20,353 bases of DNA, from contig CALAEX010000056.1 in the NCBI GenBank assembly GCA_937891165.1, positions 1-20,353 on the forward strand, in the 5' to 3' direction. The notes under the pieces are model-generated. The model searched no databases. It saw only the letters and a list, made by a program, of their open reading frames with translations, and had not been told where the DNA came from. This DNA comes from an uncultured Lachnospiraceae bacterium (lineage in GTDB: Bacteria > Bacillota > Clostridia > Lachnospirales > Lachnospiraceae). Both the position numbers and the translations under genes were made by a program. Every line of letters begins with the position of its first letter. Positions within the stretch are counted from its first letter, which is position 1. Positions 15,363-20,353 of the stretch are shown here, in pieces.

Positions 15363-16850
15363 TTAGCTAAACATCCCAAGTCCTGTCTGAATTCCTTTAA
15401 TTACAATATCAGAACAAGTACCAAAAAACAAATTCAATGCAATAAAACCAATCATAGCAATTGTATAAATCAAAGAAAAATGACTTACATTTTCTTTTTC
15501 ACTAGATGGAGTATAAATACAAATAATCGCACGGAAAAAATACCATGCATTTAAAATAGTACTAATCGCCAATACAACTAATGTAATTCCCATCTTTCCT
15601 AATTGATTTTCTACTGCTGCGGTAGCAAATAATATTTTAGAAATAAATCCGCCAAACATTGGAATACCAATCATAGCTAAAGAACCCATAGTAAATGCAA
15701 TACCTGCTAAACGATTACGGTAAGCAGAACCTTTTAAACTATTCCACTCTAACTTTTCTCCTGAAACTTCTGCTAATCCTCCCACCGAAACAAACAGCAT
15801 AGACTTTGCAGAACCATGCATAAAAATATGAAATAAAGAAGCAATCACACCTGCCATATTTCCAAGACCTAAACCCATGTAAATATAACCAAACTGTGCA
15901 ATGGAAGAATAAGCAATCATCTTCTTTGCATTCTTTTGTCGAATTGCATTGATAGAACCCATTAACATACCTGTAACACCAAAAACAAATAAAATATCTG
16001 TAATCTTATACTGGACAATGACTTCCCAACCAATGACACGGAAGAAAATTTTAATCAATAACACAATATAAATCTTTGTTACTAAACCAGATAAAATTGC
16101 ACTTGCCGATGGTGTAGAATAACCATGAGCATCTGGAAGCCAAGAATGAAATGGATACAAAGCACTCTTAATGGCAAGAGCCACACTAATCAATGCAATA
16201 ATCGTTGTCAATGGTCCTTGATATTGTCCACTTGCTACAATTTCTGCAACAGAACTTTGAATATTTGGCATTAACAAATGTCCTGTTACATCATACAATA
16301 ATGTAATACCAAGTAATAACAAACCCGAACCAAGCAAACTCATAATTAAATACTTTGCCGATGCTAATAATGCTTTACCGCTATCTTTCATCATAACCAA
16401 ACCACAAGCTGCAATGGTATTGATTTCAATAAATACATAGGCTGTAAAAATATCGTTTGTATAGACAAGTGCCATTAAAGAACTCATCATTAAATTAATT
16501 AACGAATAAAAGAGATTTTGTTTTCCTTGCGGAACATCATGTTCTATGTATTTATCACCAGCAACAATAGCTAATAACATAATAACAGCAAAGAACAACG
16601 CCAATGCTCCTTCTAAAACTCCTGCTCTTACTTCATTTCCCCATGGAGCAGGATAATGTCCCATCATATAAGTAAAACTTTCTCCTGTCACTGCGGTATA
16701 ATATAACACACCTGATGACATCAAAATAATCGAAAAAATCAACCCCCAAGATAAATACTTTGCTACTTTTCTTGGTAATATTGAAGAAATAACACCAGAA
16801 AATAGGCAAAGTACAATACTAAATAAAGGAAAATTCCATATAAAATCCAT
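15363..16850 (-). CDS. mrpD: Complex-I-type proton antiporter subunit, MrpD/NuoN-like (first copy)
   Basis: A 495-residue PF00361 membrane protein. The start at 16850 is set by AAAGGAGG, which lies inside the end of mrpC; the mrpC stop is one base away, so the two are translationally coupled. Key residues are E142 (YVFIEINTIA), K228 (ALAIKSALYPFHSWLPDAH), K259 (SGLVTKIY) and K405 (GFISKILF). The position directly after mrpC is the canonical place of mrpD/mbhH, hence the symbol. It is more distant from the other three than the second and third copies are from each other. Confidence 0.9.
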   Translation of the reverse strand: MDFIWNFPLFSIVLCLFSGVISSILPRKVAKYLSWGLIFSIILMSSGVLYYTAVTGESFTYMMGHYPAPWGNEVRAGVLEGALALFFAVIMLLAIVAGDKYIEHDVPQGKQNLFYSLINLMMSSLMALVYTNDIFTAYVFIEINTIAACGLVMMKDSGKALLASAKYLIMSLLGSGLLLLGITLLYDVTGHLLMPNIQSSVAEIVASGQYQGPLTTIIALISVALAIKSALYPFHSWLPDAHGYSTPSASAILSGLVTKIYIVLLIKIFFRVIGWEVIVQYKITDILFVFGVTGMLMGSINAIRQKNAKKMIAYSSIAQFGYIYMGLGLGNMAGVIASLFHIFMHGSAKSMLFVSVGGLAEVSGEKLEWNSLKGSAYRNRLAGIAFTMGSLAMIGIPMFGGFISKILFATAAVENQLGKMGITLVVLAISTILNAWYFFRAIICIYTPSSEKENVSHFSLIYTIAMIGFIALNLFFGTCSDIVIKGIQTGLGMFS

Positions 16851-16851
16851 T

Positions 16852-17235
16852 TTAGTTTTCCTCCTTTTGTATTGCTTTTGCAATTTCATCCACATCTAAA
16901 CTATGATATGTACGATATAAACGAATTGTTAAAGCTAGAGCTACCGCTGTTACACTGACAGACACAACAATACCGGTAAGCACTAAACCACCCGGTGTTG
17001 GATTGATATAGCCTTCTACTTCGGTAATTCCATCTACAATAATTGGTGCTTTTCTTCCATCAATATACCCTTTTGCGGCAAGAAACAGACAAATGGAAGT
17101 ATCCATAATATTCAAGCCCATAATTTTTTTAATCAAATTTCGATTAAATAAAAGCGTTGTAAATCCAATTCCAAATAAAATAATCGATACAGTTTCATAA
17201 TAATTCAAATAAAGTCCAGAAAGTATTTCAAACAT
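16852..17235 (-). CDS. mrpC: Cation/proton antiporter subunit C (NuoK-like)
   Basis: A 127-residue protein with three membrane helices. The start at 17235 has GGAGG eight bases upstream, one base after the previous stop codon. The NuoK/MnhC pattern is visible: a first helix, then FNRNLIKKIMGLNIMDTS and the C-terminal block PTPGGLVLTGIVVSVSVTAV, corresponding to the P-(Q/G)ALVLTAIVI block of MnhC. The loop GYIDGRKAPIIVDGITEVEG is longer than in NuoK, as in Mrp and Mbh versions. In Mrp complexes this subunit lies beside MrpD and contributes to the ion path; gene order agrees. Confidence 0.9.
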   Translation of the reverse strand: MFEILSGLYLNYYETVSIILFGIGFTTLLFNRNLIKKIMGLNIMDTSICLFLAAKGYIDGRKAPIIVDGITEVEGYINPTPGGLVLTGIVVSVSVTAVALALTIRLYRTYHSLDVDEIAKAIQKEEN

Positions 17236-17236
17236 A

Positions 17237-18214
17237 TTACATACCTCCCTTTCTAAACAATGCATAAAAGCTATACATCGTACAAGCAACTACCATACCA
17301 ACCGCAATATTTAAAGGCAAAATTAAACCTGCACTCAATAATTTACCCGGTGTTCCAGCAGAAATAAAACTATCTAAATGATTTGCTCCTGTAAAGAAAG
17401 AGTACGTTTTAGAAATCGAATAAAATCCAAGTGCTGTTACAGAAATGACTGAAAATGTCTTAGCTGTAAAAAAGCGTTCTGTCTTCTTAAATCCATAAGC
17501 AATTAAATACAAAATTAAACCTGCTCCAATAATTGCACCACCAGAGAAACCACCACCTGGAGAAAGATGTCCATTAAACACTACATAAATTCCATACAAC
17601 ATAATAATTGGTACAAGGTATCTTGCTATGTACTGCAAAATCGCATCATTCTTTGGTTCATAAATACGGTCATTTTCTTCTGCTTTTCCCTTTTCTTTGG
17701 AATCTAAACGAAGCAAAATCATAACACAACAAGTTGCAATAAATAATACATGAGATTCTCCCAATGTATCAAACGCACGATAATCCAAAATAACACCTGC
17801 TACTACATTAACAGCACCTGTTTCTTCCATACCCTTTTCAATATATCGTTCATACATCTCATTATTCATTGGATTTTCTGCATTGCCAAACTCCGGAAGT
17901 CCTGCTACTGTTACTAATAAAAATACAATAATCGTAACACAAAGTACCGCAGACATTAATTTATAAAATTTTCTAAAATACTGAACCCCCTTTGTTTCTG
18001 GCCATTCCTCATATTTAGAAATCATCGTATCTGCTTCTTCTTTTCTCCGATTCCATTCTACTTCTTCAAAAAATTCTTCATGAATTCTCATGGAAGTAGC
18101 TTCTTGCTCTACTTCATAGCCAGCTTCTTCTGAAACATCATGCTCATCCCCATTGATAAAATGTACCAGTCTCCGCCATGCTGTTTTTTCATAATCCTCT
18201 CTAATCCTGCTCAT
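17237..18214 (-). CDS. mrpB: MbhE-MrpB fusion subunit with charged N-terminal extension
   Basis: A 325-residue product from the ATG at 18214, chosen for AAAGGAAG six bases upstream; it overlaps the previous gene by 14 bases. Layout: residues 1-85 strongly charged and probably cytoplasmic (Glu/Arg/Lys rich, no family recognised); a membrane helix about 86-105; an MbhE-like segment with NVVAGVILDYRAFDTLGE at 136-153 and a helix to 170; a charged linker; then an MnhB domain (about 190-325) with GHLSPGGGFSGGAI at 215-228 and four helices. In Pyrococcus Mbh these are two proteins, and in canonical Mrp the MbhE part is the tail of MrpA. The fusion and the long N-terminal extension are notable. Confidence 0.88.
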   Translation of the reverse strand: MSRIREDYEKTAWRRLVHFINGDEHDVSEEAGYEVEQEATSMRIHEEFFEEVEWNRRKEEADTMISKYEEWPETKGVQYFRKFYKLMSAVLCVTIIVFLLVTVAGLPEFGNAENPMNNEMYERYIEKGMEETGAVNVVAGVILDYRAFDTLGESHVLFIATCCVMILLRLDSKEKGKAEENDRIYEPKNDAILQYIARYLVPIIMLYGIYVVFNGHLSPGGGFSGGAIIGAGLILYLIAYGFKKTERFFTAKTFSVISVTALGFYSISKTYSFFTGANHLDSFISAGTPGKLLSAGLILPLNIAVGMVVACTMYSFYALFRKGGM

Positions 18215-18467
18215 CCGTATCTTCCTTTCTGTCATCCATGGCATGAATTTTCTTTAATGTAACAAAAAATAAAACACTTGTTACTCCTGCTCCTACGGCA
18301 GCTTCTGTAATTGCCAAGTCTGGTGATTCAATTACCATCCAAATAATGGACATAATCACACTATATGCCATAAAAACAACAATCGAGGTTAACAGATTCT
18401 TTGCCACACAGACATAAATTGCACAGACAATCAACACAATAAATAATAATGACATCAACAGTTCCAT
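18201..18467 (-). CDS. MbhD-like subunit (DUF4040)
   Basis: An 88-residue, three-helix membrane protein matching the DUF4040/MbhD domain: a hydrophobic first helix, KNLLTSIVVFMAYSVIMSII, then the diagnostic ESPDLAITEAAVGAGVTSVL with the conserved acidic residue, and a short charged tail. In canonical Mrp this domain is fused to the C terminus of MrpA; here it is free, as in Mbh complexes. The ATG shares one base with the preceding stop and has GAGGTGG before it. Confidence 0.92.
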   Translation of the reverse strand: MELLMSLLFIVLIVCAIYVCVAKNLLTSIVVFMAYSVIMSIIWMVIESPDLAITEAAVGAGVTSVLFFVTLKKIHAMDDRKEDTDEQD

Positions 18468-18775
18468 TATTCCACCTCATATTCTTTTTGTTTTCCTTCT
18501 GGATTTGTAGTCACTTCTAAGCGAGCAATCAAATGACTACTGACTGGACTCGCTAACCAAAGGAAAATAATAATCAAAATTAACTTTAATGTAATAAAAG
18601 AAATTCCATATAATACAGAAACACCAAGAAGACAAATCATCAAAGCTAATGTATCACACATAGCAGCAGCATGCATTCGATTCAATACATATTTAAACTT
18701 AAAAATACCAAATGTTGCAATACATACAATACTAATCCCTATCAACAATAAAATACCTGCTATGATATATCTCAT
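18467..18775 (-). CDS. mrpG: Cation/proton antiporter subunit G
   Basis: A 102-residue protein of the MnhG/PhaG family with three membrane helices. Features are the first helix, then FKFKYVLNRMHAAAMCDTLA, the family hallmark R-MHAA-(K/M)-x-x-TLG-like block, and ASPVSSHLIARLE near the end. The start overlaps the mrpF stop by four bases and has AAGGAGG upstream, a coupled pair. MrpG is a small structural subunit needed for assembly of Mrp complexes. Confidence 0.93.
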   Translation of the reverse strand: MRYIIAGILLLIGISIVCIATFGIFKFKYVLNRMHAAAMCDTLALMICLLGVSVLYGISFITLKLILIIIFLWLASPVSSHLIARLEVTTNPEGKQKEYEVE

Positions 18776-19089
18776 TTTTTTGCCTCCTTTTCTTCTTCCT
18801 TTCTTTTTGTTTGTTTTTCAATATAGACTCCCATATAAACCTTTGTCAATACAACTACAGCAAGAAAACTAAGCATCGCATACAACATTGCTACATCCAC
18901 TAAATAACCCTCATGTAATAATAAAGACATAATGGTAATTATAATAATTGTCATTGTACCAATCATATTGATAGCAACAATACGGTCAGAAATTCTAGGA
19001 CCTATAATAGCTCGAATTAAACAGGCAATCATACAAATTGCTAAAATTATCATACATATAATTAAAAAGACATGAAATATTTGTTCCAT
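18772..19089 (-). CDS. mrpF: Cation/proton antiporter subunit F
   Basis: A 105-residue protein with three predicted helices, matching MnhF/PhaF: ACLIRAIIGPRISDRIVAIN, the conserved GP-DR-(V/I)-A-(L/I)-(D/N) block, followed by MIGTMTIIII and VDVAMLYAMLSFLAVVVLTK. The C terminus is Lys/Glu rich. AAGGAG precedes the start by eight bases, 12 bases after the mrpE stop. Confidence 0.94.
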   Translation of the reverse strand: MEQIFHVFLIICMIILAICMIACLIRAIIGPRISDRIVAINMIGTMTIIIITIMSLLLHEGYLVDVAMLYAMLSFLAVVVLTKVYMGVYIEKQTKRKEEEKEAKK

Positions 19090-19101
19090 CTTTCACTCTC
19101 C

Positions 19102-19563
19102 TTATCTCTTTTCCATTGCTCGAAGTTGTTTGACAAAAATGGAATCACTCATTCCCTCTGCTAAATCTTTATCTAAACAATGTACTACATATTCATTTCC
19201 AGTTAATGTTACTGTAATTGTTCCTGGCGTTAATGTAATGGAATTTGCCAATACTGCCCTACTAGAATCTTTTTTTAAGTCGGTCCGAAACTTCACTAAT
19301 TTTGGCTCCACTTCATACTTACTTGTCAAAATAAAATGAATTACTTGACCATTTGCTTTAATAATTTCTATTACTAGGATAATGATATACCTAAATACTT
19401 TTCCTAGATTCTTTAAACCTTGTAAATCTTTTTTTGGACTATAGTCCATAAATTTACAAACAAACCAATAGAGTGCTGCGGATAGGATTGCACCAATAAA
19501 GAAAATTTCCCAAGTAAAATTGGCATTAAAAATAATCCATAGCACTAAAAATAATACATACAT
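19102..19563 (-). CDS. mrpE: Cation/proton antiporter subunit E, first gene of the operon
   Basis: A 153-residue protein of the MnhE family (PF01899): two N-terminal helices (LFLVLWIIFNANFTWEIFFI...), a third at about 57-80 (IIILVIEIIKANGQVIHFIL), and a cytoplasmic domain with the family signature NSITLTPGTITVTL (107-120) followed by YVVHCLD. AGGGGATG lies upstream of the ATG. It is the first gene of the ten-gene run, with a promoter-like site about 75 bases upstream. Confidence 0.94.
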   Translation of the reverse strand: MYVLFLVLWIIFNANFTWEIFFIGAILSAALYWFVCKFMDYSPKKDLQGLKNLGKVFRYIIILVIEIIKANGQVIHFILTSKYEVEPKLVKFRTDLKKDSSRAVLANSITLTPGTITVTLTGNEYVVHCLDKDLAEGMSDSIFVKQLRAMEKR

Positions 19564-19638
19564 AATACTTCATCCCCTTGTACTTCTTTTTTTACTACTA
19601 TTTTGCCCTTTTTTTTGACAAAATGTTTAACCTCGTAC

Positions 19639-19667
19639 ATTTTACTCCTATTGAATTTAATAATCAA
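19639..19667 (-). promoter_or_regulatory. Likely vegetative promoter of the antiporter operon
   Basis: On the minus strand TTGATT (19662-19667), a 17-base spacer and TAAAAT (19639-19644) form a good sigma-A type promoter. It lies between the sigG terminator and mrpE and would give a leader of about 70 bases containing A-rich tracts. The rest of 19564-19697 shows no regulatory hairpin that I can see. Confidence 0.5.
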
Positions 19668-19697
19668 GTATTTCTAAAAAATCTTTACTAAAGAAAA

Positions 19698-19736
19698 AAA
19701 CGCCACACTCCAATTTTATGATAGAGTGTGACGTTT
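19698..19736 (-). terminator. Intrinsic terminator of sigG
   Basis: AAACGCCACACTC (19698-19710) pairs with GAGTGTGACGTTT (19724-19736) with one mismatch and a 13-base loop. On the minus strand the stem runs into TTTTTTTC. It starts three bases behind the sigG stop, so the antiporter operon should have its own promoter. Confidence 0.85.
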
Positions 19737-19739
19737 TCT

Positions 19740-20353
19740 TTATCGATTCAAATAATTTTTCATATTTTTTAATGCTGTTTTTTCCAGTCGTGATACTTGA
19801 GCTTGAGAAATATGAATTTCTTCTGCCACTTCCATTTGTGTTTTTCCATGAAAAAATCGTAGTTCAATAATATTTTGTTCTCTTTTTGTTAAATTTCCTA
19901 ACGCCTCCTTAATAGAGAGTTCCTCAATCCAGTTTTCTTCTCTATTTTTTTTATCACTGACTTGGTCCATTAAATATAAAGTATCTCCAGAGTCTGAAAA
20001 AACTGGTTCATATAAAGACATTGGTGCTTGAATCGCATCTAAGGCATTTAAAATATCTTCTCTTGGTATGCCAGACTCTTTTGCAATTTCTTCAATCGTT
20101 GGTTCTCTATCCATTGTTTTTTGCAATGTATCTCTTGCATAAATTGCTTTATATGCAGTATCTCGTAAAGAACGACTCACACGAATTGAATTATTATCTC
20201 GCAAATAACGACGAATTTCCCCAATAATCATAGGAACAGCATAAGTAGAAAATTTGACTCCTTGTGATAAATCAAAATTATCAATTGCTTTCATCAACCC
20301 AATACAACCAATCTGAAATAAATCATCCACATTTTCATTACTCCCTGAAAATC
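19740..20353 (-). CDS. sigG: RNA polymerase sporulation sigma factor SigG (5' end outside the window)
   Basis: Forespore-specific sigma factor of late sporulation. The frame is open to the right edge (FSGSNENVDDLFQIG...), so the N terminus is cut off by the window, not by mutation; about 204 residues are visible. Region 2 contains DDLFQIGCIGLMKAIDNFDL and VKFSTYAVPMIIGEIRRYLR; then comes IRVSRSLRDTAYKAIYARD, region 3 (EPTIEEIAKESGIPREDI), and region 4 with the helix-turn-helix TQMEVAEEIHISQAQVSRLE. LRDNN and RVSRSLRDTAYKA separate it from SigF (RDDG, SRSLKEL). It suggests a complete endospore programme in the host. Confidence 0.95.
   Translation of the reverse strand, partial: FSGSNENVDDLFQIGCIGLMKAIDNFDLSQGVKFSTYAVPMIIGEIRRYLRDNNSIRVSRSLRDTAYKAIYARDTLQKTMDREPTIEEIAKESGIPREDILNALDAIQAPMSLYEPVFSDSGDTLYLMDQVSDKKNREENWIEELSIKEALGNLTKREQNIIELRFFHGKTQMEVAEEIHISQAQVSRLEKTALKNMKNYLNR

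Noticed and set aside
18201..19563. Assignment of the operon as the first part of an energy-converting hydrogenase
   Set aside because: No NiFe-binding CxxC protein, ferredoxin-like subunit or NuoB/C/D/H/I-like gene follows; the operon ends at 10303 with a terminator.
19545..19640. A 31-codon ORF (starting MYEVKHFVKKKGKIVVKKE) upstream of and overlapping mrpE, with AGGAG before its ATG
   Set aside because: Its ATG and ribosome binding site overlap the best promoter (-10 TAAAAT at 19639-19644), so a transcript from that promoter would start inside it. Kept only as a reminder in case transcription starts further upstream.

Overview
The window looks like chromosome from a low-GC, spore-forming clostridial Firmicute, most likely Lachnospiraceae. 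The reasons are AT-rich sequence, strong AGGAGG-type ribosome binding sites, a forespore sigma factor (sigG) at the right edge, a GerMN-type lipoprotein, and a group IIC intron whose maturase closely resembles the Eubacterium rectale enzyme. Almost everything is on the minus strand; the one clear intact plus-strand gene encodes a DUF4397 protein.

Left part (1-2,910), accessory DNA. A GC-richer C-terminal scrap of a large serine recombinase (45-233) ends in a hairpin that can stop transcription from both sides. Next come a 36-codon charged ORF, an unrecognised membrane-anchored coiled protein (417-899) and a possible small leader ORF (880-978). A complete group IIC intron (about 1008-2860) with its own reverse transcriptase/maturase follows. 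The intron sits directly behind the rho-independent terminator of the next gene, as expected for this class.

Middle part (2,919-10,276), housekeeping and envelope genes. These are an HI0933-family flavoprotein, a GerMN lipoprotein, the folD-rimO-pgsA run (folate C1 metabolism, ribosomal protein S12 methylthiolation, phosphatidylglycerol-phosphate synthesis) and a cardiolipin synthase; pgsA and cls serve the same anionic lipid pathway. Between pgsA and the lipoprotein lies a 123-base element (4844-4966) made of four perfect Watson-Crick helices meeting with no unpaired junction base. Next to it is a 21-bp repeat that recurs inverted upstream of folD, so the folD-rimO-pgsA block is bracketed by inverted copies.

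Right part (10,303-19,563) is one ten-gene operon in the order mrpE, mrpF, mrpG, mbhD-like, mbhE/mrpB fusion, mrpC, then four complex-I-type antiporter subunits in a row. The order matches the ion-translocating half of Mbh-type complexes, but no hydrogenase or other redox subunit is present and there is no canonical fused MrpA. Four antiporter modules instead of the two of Mrp (MrpA, MrpD) make this the most unusual system in the window. A likely promoter lies at 19639-19667, and a long perfect hairpin at 10226-10276 closes the operon against the convergent DUF4397 gene. The operon lies downstream of sigG (19740 to the right edge), separated from it by sigG's own terminator.
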